A stretch of DNA of 64,000 nt from RPQJ01 sp963846885 (GTDB taxonomy: Bacteria > Pseudomonadota > Gammaproteobacteria > Steroidobacterales > Steroidobacteraceae). Shown piece after piece: positions 38,063 through 46,581 of this stretch. The stretch lies in NCBI GenBank assembly GCA_963846885.1, contig CAWJXS010000007.1, forward strand, positions 1-64,000, written 5' to 3'. The translations under genes were made by a program, and so were the position numbers. Position 1 is the first letter of the stretch. Each line of letters begins with the position of its first letter. A model generated the notes under the pieces. The model saw only the letters and a list, made by a program, of their open reading frames with translations. It made no database searches and was not told the DNA's origin.

Positions 38063-38105
38063 TATACTTCGCGCCCTTTTTCGGGCCCTTTCGGGCCCCT
38101 GGCGC
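38063..38105 (+). promoter_or_regulatory. Likely -10 box and structured leader of typA
   Basis: TATACT at 38063-38068 as a -10 candidate without a clear -35. It is followed by a leader that can fold: GCGCC (38071) pairs with GGCGC (38101), enclosing GGGCCC-TTTC-GGGCCC. The stem ends 5 bases before the GTG start, so it could affect ribosome access. Confidence 0.4.
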
Positions 38106-38110
38106 ACCAA

Positions 38111-39946
38111 GTGTCTTCGAACCCCACGCAGTACCTTCGCAACATCGCGATCATCGCGCATGTCGACCACGGCAAGACCACTCTTGTCGACCAGCTCCTG
38201 AAGCAATCCGGCACGTTCGACGCCCGTACGGTCGTCCCCGAACGCGTCATGGACTCGAACGCGCTCGAAAAGGAACGCGGCATCACCATCCTGGCCAAGA
38301 ACACGGCCATCAAGTGGAACGAGTACCGCATCAACATCGTCGACACCCCGGGACACGCGGACTTCGGCGGTGAAGTCGAGCGCGTGCTGTCGATGGTCGA
38401 CTCCGTGCTGCTGCTGGTCGACGCCGTCGACGGCCCCATGCCGCAGACTCGCTTCGTCACGCAGAAAGCGTTCGCGCACGGCCTGCGCCCGATCGTGGTC
38501 ATCAACAAGATCGACCGTCACGAAGCCCGCCCCAACTGGGTGCTGGACCAGACGTTCGACCTGTTCGATCGCCTCGGCGCGACCGAAGAACAGCTCGACT
38601 TCCCCGTCGTCTACGCCTCGGCCATCCAGGGTTTCGCGACCTTCGATCCGGCCCACCGCGGCGGCGACATGAAGGTGCTGTTCGAGACGATCATCAAGCA
38701 TTGCTCGCCGCCGGACGTCGACCCGAACGGCCCGCTGCAGCTGCAGGTATCGCAGCTCGATTACTCGAGCTACGTCGGCGCGATCGGCATCGGCCGCATC
38801 AAGCGTGGCGTGATCAAGCGTGGCCAGACGGTCACGGTAGTCGATCGCACCGGTCATGCACGCACCGAGAAGATCTCGCAGGTGCTGGGTTTCCACGGCC
38901 TGAACCGCATGGAAGTCGATTCCGCCAGCGCGGGCGACATCGTCGCGTTTGCCGGCATCGAGATTCCCGCGGTGTCCGACACGCTGTGCGACCCGATTGC
39001 CCCTGAAGCGCTGCCGCCGCTGGTGGTGGACGAGCCGACCATCGGCATGACGTTCGAGGTCAACACCTCGCCGTTCGCCGGTCGCGAAGGCAAGTACCTG
39101 ACCAGCCGCCAGATCCGCGAACGCCTGTTCCGCGAGGCGCTCACCAACGTTGCGTTGCGCGTCGAGGAAACCGAAGACCCGGACAAGTACCAGGTCTACG
39201 GCCGCGGCGAACTGCACCTGGGCGTGCTGCTCGAGAACATGCGCCGTGAGGGCTACGAAATCGCCGTCTCGCGCCCGCGCGTCGTGATCAAGGTGATCGA
39301 CGGCGTCAAGAACGAGCCGTACGAAGTTCTCGCGGTCGACATCGAAGACTCGAGCCAGGGCGCGGTGATGACGGCGCTGGGCAGCCGCGGCGGCCTGCTG
39401 CAGGCGATGCACCCGGACGGCAAGGGTCGCGTGCGTCTCGACTACATCATCCCGGCGCGTGGATTGATCGGCTTCCAGACCGAGTTCCGCACGATGACCT
39501 CGGGCCTCGGCCTGCTGTTCCACGTGTTCGACCACTACGCCCCGGTGTCCGAGCGCGAGATCGCGAGCCGCCAGAACGGCGTGATGATCTCGAACGGGCA
39601 GGGTACGGTGCTGGGCTATTCGCTGTTCAACCTGCAGGAACGCGGCAAGCTCATGTGCGCGCACGGCGACGAGGTCTACGAAGGCCAGGTCATCGGCATC
39701 CACAGCCGCGAGAACGACCTGGTCGTGAACCCGCTGAAGGGCAAGAAGCTCACCAACATGCGCGCGGCGGGCAAGGACGAGAACATCGTGCTGGTGACGC
39801 CGATCCGCTACACGCTCGAGCAGGCGATGGAGTTCATCGAGGACGACGAACTCGTCGAGATCACGCCGACGTCGATCCGCATCCGCAAGCGCGCGCTTAA
39901 GGAATTGGATCGCAAGCGTTCGGGCCGGGCGTCCGAGTCGGAGTAG
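38111..39946 (+). CDS. typA: Translational GTPase TypA/BipA
   Basis: Ribosome-binding GTPase needed for stress and low-temperature ribosome assembly. 611 residues, intact, normal length. G1 IIAHVDHGKTTLVDQLL, G2 RGITI, G3 DTPGHADFGGEV, G4 NKIDR and G5 SAIQG; domain II beta barrel (LQLQVSQLDYSSYVGAIGIG); EF-G-like domains and the BipA-specific C-terminus with GQGTVLGYSLFNLQERG and HGDEVYEGQVIGIHSRENDLVVN. GTG start chosen because the next Met is far inside. Flanked by REP clusters on both sides. Confidence 0.97.
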   Translation: MSSNPTQYLRNIAIIAHVDHGKTTLVDQLLKQSGTFDARTVVPERVMDSNALEKERGITILAKNTAIKWNEYRINIVDTPGHADFGGEVERVLSMVDSVLLLVDAVDGPMPQTRFVTQKAFAHGLRPIVVINKIDRHEARPNWVLDQTFDLFDRLGATEEQLDFPVVYASAIQGFATFDPAHRGGDMKVLFETIIKHCSPPDVDPNGPLQLQVSQLDYSSYVGAIGIGRIKRGVIKRGQTVTVVDRTGHARTEKISQVLGFHGLNRMEVDSASAGDIVAFAGIEIPAVSDTLCDPIAPEALPPLVVDEPTIGMTFEVNTSPFAGREGKYLTSRQIRERLFREALTNVALRVEETEDPDKYQVYGRGELHLGVLLENMRREGYEIAVSRPRVVIKVIDGVKNEPYEVLAVDIEDSSQGAVMTALGSRGGLLQAMHPDGKGRVRLDYIIPARGLIGFQTEFRTMTSGLGLLFHVFDHYAPVSEREIASRQNGVMISNGQGTVLGYSLFNLQERGKLMCAHGDEVYEGQVIGIHSRENDLVVNPLKGKKLTNMRAAGKDENIVLVTPIRYTLEQAMEFIEDDELVEITPTSIRIRKRALKELDRKRSGRASESE

Positions 39947-39961
39947 GGCTCTCACCTTCTG

Positions 39962-40133
39962 CACCTCTCCCGCGGCAGTGGGAGAGGTCGCGCGAGCGCG
40001 GGTGAGGGCTGCGGCCTTTTTCACCTCTCCCACGGCGGTGGGAGAGGTCGCGCAAAGCGCGGGTGAGGGCTCCGTCCTGTTCTCCACCTCTCCCACGGCA
40101 GTGGGAGAGGTCGCGCGCAGCGCGGGTGAGGGC
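39962..40133. repeat. Array of three REP-like palindromes, left flank of the DUF559 gene
   Basis: Copies at 39962-40010, 40022-40070 and 40084-40133, all oriented CACCTCTCCC...GGGAGAGGTCGCGC...GCGGGTGAGGGC. They form inverted partners of the array at 40586-40790. Confidence 0.93.
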
Positions 40134-40213
40134 AGTCGCCGCGCGGCCATTACTGCGTTGAATCGCAAGATTGGCGCGCTGCAGGATTTCGCCGCGCTAC
40201 GCATGCTTTCTGC

Positions 40214-40621
40214 ATGCGGCTATCCGACGATCAGCGCGATTTCGCTCGCCACCTGCGCCAGCGGCAAACCGATGCCGAGAACAGGATCTGGTACCACTTG
40301 CGTGGTCGCCGGCTTTGCGGCCTGCGGTTTCGGCGCCAACATCCAGTGGCCTCTTACTTTGCTGACTTCGCCTGTATCGAGCTCGGCCTGATCGTCGAAC
40401 TCGACGGTGGGCAGCATGCTTCCCGGCACGGGCAATGGAGCGACTGCGTGCGCACCGACGTGCTGGCCGCGCATGGATTCGACGTTCTGCGATTCTGGGA
40501 CAACGATGTCCTCACCAACACGTCCGGTGTACTGGCGGTGATCGCGCGGCGAGCGCGACAATTGCAGCGCGAGCAACAGACATCGACCCTCACCCGCGCT
40601 GCGCGCGACCTCTCCCGCTGA
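40214..40621 (+). CDS. DUF559 (Vsr-like endonuclease fold) protein between inverted REP arrays
   Basis: 135-residue protein of the DUF559 family, related to very-short-patch-repair and restriction-like nucleases. Core: RQTDAENRIWYHLRGRRL, GLRFRRQHPVASYFADFACIELGLIVELDGGQH (FxADFxC and ExDGxxH acidic site) and HGFDVLRFWDNDVLTN. The last 12 residues (STLTRAARDLSR) and the TGA are encoded by the first right-hand REP, so the native end was replaced or formed by the repeat. It stands alone between three direct REPs and three inverted REPs. Substrate unknown; DNA nicking activity would be expected from the fold. Confidence 0.83.
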   Translation: MRLSDDQRDFARHLRQRQTDAENRIWYHLRGRRLCGLRFRRQHPVASYFADFACIELGLIVELDGGQHASRHGQWSDCVRTDVLAAHGFDVLRFWDNDVLTNTSGVLAVIARRARQLQREQQTSTLTRAARDLSR

Positions 40622-40790
40622 CGCGGGAGAGGTGAGAGCCGGAGTCGCGGAAGCCCTCACCCGCGCTGCGCGCGACCTCTCCCGCTGGCGCGGGAGAGGT
40701 GAAGAGCCGGAAGCCCTCACCCGCGCTGCGCGCGACCTCTCCCGCTGACGCGGGAGAGGTGAGAGCTGACGCGGGAGAGGTGAAGACCTC
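40586..40790. repeat. Array of REP-like palindromes, right flank of the DUF559 gene
   Basis: Copies at 40586-40635, 40653-40702 and 40712-40762 oriented CCCTCACCCGCGCTGCGCGCG...GGGAGAGGTG, plus a half copy at 40766-40790. Orientation is opposite to the array at 39962-40133. Confidence 0.93.
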
Positions 40791-43700
40791 TCAGCCGGCC
40801 TTGAGGTCCATTTCCCCGGCGAGGTCCGGTGCAACTGCGGACTCCGCAGTGCCAGGCAATGCCGCTACCAGCGCAGCGAGCGTCTGGACCGGCTGCGGCG
40901 AGGCGATGTAGTGCCCCTGCGCATACTGCACGCCCAGGTCGGCCAGGTGATGCAGGACCTCGGCGGAATCAACACGCTCGGCGATCGTCGCGAAGCCCAT
41001 CGTGCGGGCGATCTGCGTGACGGCTTCGACCATGCTGCGGTCGATCACGTCATTCGCCACGTTGTGCACGAAGCTGCCGTCGATCTTGATGTAGTCCACC
41101 GGCAGGTTCCGCAGGAACATGAACGACGACAGGCCGCTGCCGAAATCGTCGAGCGAGAACTTGCACCCGCGCTTGCGCAGTTCACGGATGAAGTGAGTCG
41201 CCGCCGCCAGGCTCGTCATCGCCGTCGTCTCGGTGAGCTCGAAGCAGAGCGCGCCCGCGCTCAGGTCGCCGTTCGCGATCTCGGCGATGCAGTAGTCGAG
41301 GAAGTGCTCGTCGTTGATCGACGTCGTCGAGATGTTGATCGTCAGCGTGTACGGTGCGTGCGTCACCTCGCTCGTGCGCTTGTGCGCGAGCTCGCGGCAC
41401 GCCTGGCGCACGACCCAGCGGTCGATGGCCGGCATCAGGTTGAAGCGTTCCGCCGCCGGGATGAACTCGATCGGCTGCACCAGCGAGCCATTCTCGTCGC
41501 GCATCCGCAGCAGCAGTTCAAAATGCCTGAACGTGTCGGCGCCGTCGCGGATCGCGACGATGGGCTGGCAGTACAGCTCGAGCCGGTCTTCCTCGCAGGC
41601 GAGGTTGATGCGCGAAACCCACTGCATCTCGCGCAGGCGCTCGGGGGCCTGGCCTTCGGTGTACGTGTGGACGCGGTTGCGCCCCGATTCCTTGGCCGCG
41701 TAGCACGCGACGTCGGCCGCGCTCATGATCGTCTGCAGCGTATCGGCGTCGCCCTTCATCTCGGCCAGGCCGATCGAGACGCCGATGTTCATGATGCGGT
41801 CCTGCCAGACGAAGCGGAAGTCGCGGATCGCCTGGCGCAGGTCTTCCGCGATGCGCTGGGCCATCTCCGGGTCGCAGTCGAGCAACAGCACGCCGAACTC
41901 GTCGCCACCGAGGCGGGCGAGCGTGTCGGACGCGCGGATGCGGGTCTGCAGCACGCTGGTGATCTGCTTGAGCAGCCGGTCGCCGGCCTGGTGGCCGCAG
42001 GTGTCGTTGACCACCTTGAACTGGTCGAGATCGAGATAGAGCACTACGTGGCGCGACCCGGGTGCGGCCCGGGCACTCAGCAGCGTCTCGTTCAGTCGAT
42101 GTTCGAATTCGCGGCGGTTGATCAGGCCGGTGAGGGCGTCGTGCGTCGCCTGGTAAGAGAGCGCGCGCTGCAGGCGCCGCTCCTGGCTCACGTCGTGGAA
42201 CACCATGACGACGCCGATCACCCGTCCGCTGCGATCGCGGATCGGCGCGGCTGAATCCTGCACCGAGATTTCCTGGCCGCGGCGATTGACCAGCAGCGAA
42301 GGTTCGGTCATCTCCACCATGCGGCCTTCGCGCAGGCAGCGTGTGATCGGGCTGTCGAGCGGCTGGCGCGTGGTTTCCGCGATGACCTGGAACACTTCGA
42401 CGATGGGGCGGCCCACGGCGTCCGGCGATTCCCAGCCGGTGAGTTCCTCGGCCACCGGGTTCAGGTACTCGACGCGGCCGTCGGCGTCGGTCGTGATGAC
42501 CGCGTCGCCGATCGACTGCAGCGTGACCTGGGCCTTTTCCTTTTCCTCGTACAGCTGCAGTTCCGCGCGCTTGCGCACGGTGATGTCCGTGATGGTGCCT
42601 TCGTAGCCCGTGATCTCGGCCTTTTCGCCGCGGATGACGCGGGCGTTGATCAGGACGACGACATGCGTGCCGTCCCGCCGGCGCAACTGGCACTCGGCGT
42701 CGCGCACGATGCCGTCGCGATGCAGGCTGGTGATCACGTGGTCGCGCTCGCGCGAGTGCATGAACACGCTCGACATGTCGTCCACGGTGAGCAGGTCGTC
42801 GACCGTGTCGTAGCCGAGCATGTGGGCGAGCGCCGGGTTGACGGCCTCGAACCGGCCGCCGACGGTCGAGCGGTAGACGCCTTCGATGACGTTGTCGAAC
42901 AGGCTGCGGTATTGCGCTTCGCTGTGGCGCAGCGCTTCTTCCGAGCGCTTGCGCTCGATCGCGATGGCCGCGAGTGCGGTCAGCCGGTTCATCAGTTCGA
43001 AATCGCGGCGCAGCGGGCTGCGCGGCTGCTTGAAGTAGAGCGCCACGGTGCCGAGCATGCGGCCATCGGAGGCGCGCATCGGCGTGGACCAGCAGGCCCG
43101 CAGGCCGGCCTCGACAGCGGCCGTGCGCCGATGCTCCCACAGTGCGTCGCGCGTGATCTCGGCGACGATCACCTGGCGATGCAGGAAAATGGCTGCGGCA
43201 CATGAGCCGTTGCGCGGGCCGATCTCCAGCCGCTGCTGGGTCTGCAGGTATTCGGGCGCCAGGCGCGTCCCGGCGACGTGATGCAGCGTGTTGGTGTCGG
43301 CTTCGTAGAGCGACACGGTGCAGAACGCATCGGGCGTGACTTTCTCGGCCGTCTCGGTGATGGCTTCGAGCGTGGTGGCCAGGTCGGTGTTGCTGGTGAT
43401 CCGCTCGAACACGCGGCGGTCGCCCACGGCGAGCAACTCGCCACGCTTGCGCTCGGTGATGTCGGTGATGCTGCCCCGGATCAACCTGCGCCCCGACGAG
43501 GGCAGGCGGACCAGGCGGACTTCGCAGGGGATGTCATGGCCCAGCGCGTCCCGATGCATCCACTCGAAGCTGGGTGCGTCGCCCGCCAGGGCCCGGTCGA
43601 GGTGCCCGCGCACCACGCCGAACGAGGGCGAGCCGTCGTGCTGGAAGGGCGGGCTGATCTTGTCCGGACCGCTTGCCAGCAATTCGTCGCGCGTCATCTT

Positions 43701-44396
43701 GAAGAAGCGCACGGCGTTTTCGTTGCACTCCACGAAGCGACCGGCGTCCATGTCGAAGACGACGATGGCTTCCGGCGCGTTTTCGACCAGCGTGCGGTAG
43801 CGTGCTTCGCTCTCGCGAATCGCGAACTCGGCGGCCTTGCGCTCAGTGGTCTCACGCATGCAGACGACGAAGAGGTCGCGGCGGTCGAGCCGCACCTTGC
43901 TCACGCCGATCTCCGCATCGAACAGGTTGCCGTTCTGGTGGCGTCCCTTGGTCTCGCGCGGCTTGAGGTCGGCCTGCGTGTCCTCGGCGCTGGCCGCCAG
44001 CTCTTCGAGCGTTTCGACGATGCGGGGCCGGTGCGCGAGCGAGGGAATCAGCTGGTCGAGCTTCTTCCCGCGCAGGTCCTGCTCCCGGTAGCCGAAAACA
44101 CGTTCGCCGGTGACGTTCAGGGTGTCGATGCGGCCGGTCTCGTCGACCGTGATGATCGCGTCCTTGACGTGATCGAGAATGACTTGCAATTGCGAGGCCG
44201 CGCTTTCACGCACCTCGCGTGTGAACGCGCTGGTTTCGTCGGCGAGCAGGCGCATCGAGCGCACCACGCCCTTGCGTTCTTCGTCCCATTCGGCATACGC
44301 ATCGCTGATCGCGTGCAGGAGCTTGCGCAAATCGAGCGGTCCACCCTCGGTCCGGGCGTCCTCGAATTGCTGTTGCAGAAGCGGGTGCAAGCTCAT
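40791..44396 (-). CDS. Multi-PAS/GAF GGDEF-EAL cyclic-di-GMP enzyme
   Basis: 1201-residue cytosolic signalling protein, intact. Order: PAS (about 55-175, VILDHVKDAIITVDETGRI), PAS (195-310), GAF (325-480, ITETAEKVTPDAFCTVSLYEA), PAS (490-610), PAS (625-745), GGDEF (760-920) and EAL (930-1185). The GGDEF site RLGGDEFG is intact and the RxxD inhibitory site (RASD) lies 5 residues before it. EAL residues are kept: FELLLR (ExLxR), NIS, ELTET, SLDDFGSG, YIKID, AERVD and QG. Both making and breaking c-di-GMP is thus possible. Divergent from the amidohydrolase gene with a CRP-like site between. It may set the signal sensed by the riboswitch at 24371 (inference). Confidence 0.95.
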   Translation of the reverse strand: MSLHPLLQQQFEDARTEGGPLDLRKLLHAISDAYAEWDEERKGVVRSMRLLADETSAFTREVRESAASQLQVILDHVKDAIITVDETGRIDTLNVTGERVFGYREQDLRGKKLDQLIPSLAHRPRIVETLEELAASAEDTQADLKPRETKGRHQNGNLFDAEIGVSKVRLDRRDLFVVCMRETTERKAAEFAIRESEARYRTLVENAPEAIVVFDMDAGRFVECNENAVRFFKMTRDELLASGPDKISPPFQHDGSPSFGVVRGHLDRALAGDAPSFEWMHRDALGHDIPCEVRLVRLPSSGRRLIRGSITDITERKRGELLAVGDRRVFERITSNTDLATTLEAITETAEKVTPDAFCTVSLYEADTNTLHHVAGTRLAPEYLQTQQRLEIGPRNGSCAAAIFLHRQVIVAEITRDALWEHRRTAAVEAGLRACWSTPMRASDGRMLGTVALYFKQPRSPLRRDFELMNRLTALAAIAIERKRSEEALRHSEAQYRSLFDNVIEGVYRSTVGGRFEAVNPALAHMLGYDTVDDLLTVDDMSSVFMHSRERDHVITSLHRDGIVRDAECQLRRRDGTHVVVLINARVIRGEKAEITGYEGTITDITVRKRAELQLYEEKEKAQVTLQSIGDAVITTDADGRVEYLNPVAEELTGWESPDAVGRPIVEVFQVIAETTRQPLDSPITRCLREGRMVEMTEPSLLVNRRGQEISVQDSAAPIRDRSGRVIGVVMVFHDVSQERRLQRALSYQATHDALTGLINRREFEHRLNETLLSARAAPGSRHVVLYLDLDQFKVVNDTCGHQAGDRLLKQITSVLQTRIRASDTLARLGGDEFGVLLLDCDPEMAQRIAEDLRQAIRDFRFVWQDRIMNIGVSIGLAEMKGDADTLQTIMSAADVACYAAKESGRNRVHTYTEGQAPERLREMQWVSRINLACEEDRLELYCQPIVAIRDGADTFRHFELLLRMRDENGSLVQPIEFIPAAERFNLMPAIDRWVVRQACRELAHKRTSEVTHAPYTLTINISTTSINDEHFLDYCIAEIANGDLSAGALCFELTETTAMTSLAAATHFIRELRKRGCKFSLDDFGSGLSSFMFLRNLPVDYIKIDGSFVHNVANDVIDRSMVEAVTQIARTMGFATIAERVDSAEVLHHLADLGVQYAQGHYIASPQPVQTLAALVAALPGTAESAVAPDLAGEMDLKAG

Positions 44397-44466
44397 GGAA
44401 CCGAATGATCCTTCTCGCCCACGGAGGGGCGCACCGGAATGTTATGACCGTATTGAAAGAATCTGT

Positions 44467-44482
44467 TGTGACGGCCGTCACC
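44467..44482. promoter_or_regulatory. CRP/Clp-like palindromic site
   Basis: TGTGACGGCCGTCACC matches TGTGA-N6-TCACA in all but the last base, in the 221-base gap between the divergent GGDEF-EAL and amidohydrolase genes (70 bases upstream of the former). CRP and the c-di-GMP-sensing Clp of xanthomonads share this consensus. Confidence 0.55.
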
Positions 44483-44617
44483 TCTTTGTCGCAGCGGAGT
44501 CCTGCGGCCCGCGCGTCTTGGCCGTCGTCCACAAGTGACAATTTTGGGCAGCCCGCCAAGGGCCCCGACCCGCGCGTGCCGGAGCCGGGGAGGGAGGTTG
44601 TGTAGACTTCGTGCCCC

Positions 44618-45670
44618 ATGGAGTCCACCCCCCCGTCTTCCGCCACCTTGTCCCTGATCGGCCGGGACGATCCCGCGCCCTTCGTCGTGATCGGGGAGCA
44701 CGGCGAGACGCCGGCCGTAATCGTCTGCGACCACGCCAGCCGGGCGTTTCCCCGGGCCTTCGACCGTCTGGGCCTCGAAGAGCTGCCGAGCTGGCAGCAC
44801 ATCGCCTGGGACATCGGGGCGGGGGAGCTGGCCCGTGGCCTGGCTCACGCGCTGGGCGCCCCCGCGGTGTTGGCGGGGTATTCGCGGCTGGTGGTCGACT
44901 GCAATCGCTCTCCCGACGACGCCGAGGCGTTCCGCACGGAAAGCGACGGTTGGACGATCCCGGGTAACCAGCGTCTCACGGCCGACCAGCGTCGCGTGCG
45001 TCTCGCCTCGTTCTTCGACCCGTACCACGAATGCATCGCGGCCCTGCTTGCGGGATTCCGCTCGCGCGACACCGTGCCCCTGCTGATCTCCGTGCACAGC
45101 TTTGCGCCGACGCTGGCGGGCGAGGTGCGGCCGTGGCACGCAGGCGTGCTGTGGGACCACGACCCAGCCAACGCGCAACGGTTGCTCGCCGGCCTGCGGT
45201 CGCAAAAGGGCCTGGTGATCGGCGACAACGAGCCTTACAGCGGCAAGCACCCGGCGAACTACACGATCGACCACCACGCGAAGGCCAACGGCCTGCCGCA
45301 CATCTGCATCGAGGTGCGACAGGACCTGCTGAGCTCGCCGGCCGGCATCGAGCAGTGGGTGCGCCTGCTGGCGCGGATCGTCACCGCAGATCCTGCACGA
45401 CCCGCAGTCGCGCCAGACTTTGCCGAAGGTTGTGCCGAAGGTTGCGCCGCATGCCTGATCACGCGCCGCCGCTCACCATCGGCATCGAGGAGGAGTACCT
45501 GCTGGTCGACGTCGCCACCCGCGCCGTCGCCAACGATCCGCCGGCCGAGTTGTTCGCTGCCCTGCATGAGCGCACCGAGGGGCGGGTGTTCCCCGAGTTC
45601 CTGCGCTCGCAGATCGAGGTCGCCACACCCGTGTGCCGGACGATCGCCGAAGCGCGCGCCTCACTGGTAG
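44618..45670 (+). CDS. N-formylglutamate amidohydrolase-family protein
   Basis: Zinc-dependent amidohydrolase family. Recognised parts: AVIVCDHASRAFPRAF, LPSWQHIAWDIGAGELAR, RLVVDCNRSPDDAEAF, SVHSFAPTLAGEVRPWHAGVLWDHD, EPYSGKHPANYTIDHHAKANGLPHICIEVRQDLL. Family homology ends near residue 265 (about 45415). The frame then runs on to 45670 over the start of ybdK, with Arg/Ser-rich text, so the true end is probably near 45458 and hidden by an indel in the near-duplicate TGCCGAAGGTTG pair at 45420-45445. First gene of a three-gene operon. Confidence 0.85.
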   Translation: MESTPPSSATLSLIGRDDPAPFVVIGEHGETPAVIVCDHASRAFPRAFDRLGLEELPSWQHIAWDIGAGELARGLAHALGAPAVLAGYSRLVVDCNRSPDDAEAFRTESDGWTIPGNQRLTADQRRVRLASFFDPYHECIAALLAGFRSRDTVPLLISVHSFAPTLAGEVRPWHAGVLWDHDPANAQRLLAGLRSQKGLVIGDNEPYSGKHPANYTIDHHAKANGLPHICIEVRQDLLSSPAGIEQWVRLLARIVTADPARPAVAPDFAEGCAEGCAACLITRRRSPSASRRSTCWSTSPPAPSPTIRRPSCSLPCMSAPRGGCSPSSCARRSRSPHPCAGRSPKRAPHW

Positions 45671-46581
45671 AGCTGCGGCGCACGGTGATCGAGGAGTGCG
45701 CGCGACACGGCCTGGCGCCCATCGCCGCAGCCACGCATCCGTTCTCGCTTTCGTCGAAGCAGAAGCGCACCGACAAGGAGCGCTACGTGGCGCTGCTCGA
45801 GGAGATGCAGGGCGTGGCGCGGCGCATGATGATCTGCGGCCTGCACGTGCACATCGGCATCGACGACGACGAGCTGCGCATCGACCTGATGAACCAGGCG
45901 CGGTATTTCCTGCCGCACCTGCTGGCGCTGTCGTGCAGCTCGCCGTTCTGGGAAGGCGAGCGCACGGGGCTGATGTCGTTCCGGCTGATGATTTTCAACG
46001 GCATTCCGCGCACCGGCCTGCCGGAGAAATTCACGAGCTGGAACGAGTACCGCCGCCACACCGACACCTTGATCGAGACCGGCATCCTGGCCGACACGTC
46101 GCGCATCTGGTGGGACCTGCGGCCGAGCGCGCGCTACCCCACGCTCGAGACACGCATCATGGATTCGTGCACGACGCTCGAGGACTCGGTGCGCCTCGCG
46201 GCCCTGAACCAGTGCCTGATGCGCAAGCTCTACCGCCTGCGCCGCGACAACCAGCAGTGGCGGCCCTATTCCGACCTGCTGATCGGCGAGAACCGCTGGC
46301 GTGCCATGCGTTATTCGTATGACGCCGGGCTGCTCGACCTGGGGCGCCAGCGCATGGTGCCGTTCCGGCAGCTGGTCGAGGAGATCATCGAATTGCTGCG
46401 AGAAGACGCGATCGAGCTCGACTGCCTGCCCGAGATCGAAGGGCTGCGCGACATTCTCGTGCGCGGCACGAGCGCGCATCGGCAGCTGCGGATCTTCGAG
46501 ACCGCGGTGCAGTCGGGCGCGACCGAGGCCGAAGCGTTCAACAGCGTAGTCGACTGGCTGGTGGAGGAAACCGCGCGATGA
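45451..46581 (+). CDS. ybdK: Carboxylate-amine ligase YbdK (glutamate-cysteine ligase family 2)
   Basis: ATP-grasp-like GCS2 family enzyme with weak glutamate-cysteine ligase activity in E. coli. 376 residues, normal length. Motifs: LTIGIEEEYLLVDVATR, FLRSQIEVATPVC, MMICGLHVHIGI (metal site), FWEGERTGLMSFR, NGIPRTGLPEKF and RIWWDLRPSARYPTLETRIMD. ATG 45451 chosen because the GIEEE core follows directly. The stop overlaps the next gene by ATGA. Clustering with formylglutamate amidohydrolase is widely seen and suggests small amide/peptide metabolism (inference). Confidence 0.93.
   Translation: MPDHAPPLTIGIEEEYLLVDVATRAVANDPPAELFAALHERTEGRVFPEFLRSQIEVATPVCRTIAEARASLVELRRTVIEECARHGLAPIAAATHPFSLSSKQKRTDKERYVALLEEMQGVARRMMICGLHVHIGIDDDELRIDLMNQARYFLPHLLALSCSSPFWEGERTGLMSFRLMIFNGIPRTGLPEKFTSWNEYRRHTDTLIETGILADTSRIWWDLRPSARYPTLETRIMDSCTTLEDSVRLAALNQCLMRKLYRLRRDNQQWRPYSDLLIGENRWRAMRYSYDAGLLDLGRQRMVPFRQLVEEIIELLREDAIELDCLPEIEGLRDILVRGTSAHRQLRIFETAVQSGATEAEAFNSVVDWLVEETAR

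Noticed and set aside
37355..40204. A 949-codon open frame antisense to typA and its flanks
   Set aside because: It is the codon-bias shadow of typA and of REP repeats in GC-rich DNA; no domain is recognisable, while typA on the other strand is perfect.
41518..43203. Long alternative frame (561 codons) within the GGDEF-EAL gene, and similar open frames on the opposite strand
   Set aside because: Arg/Ala/Pro-rich shadow text; the PAS-GAF-GGDEF-EAL frame explains the region completely.
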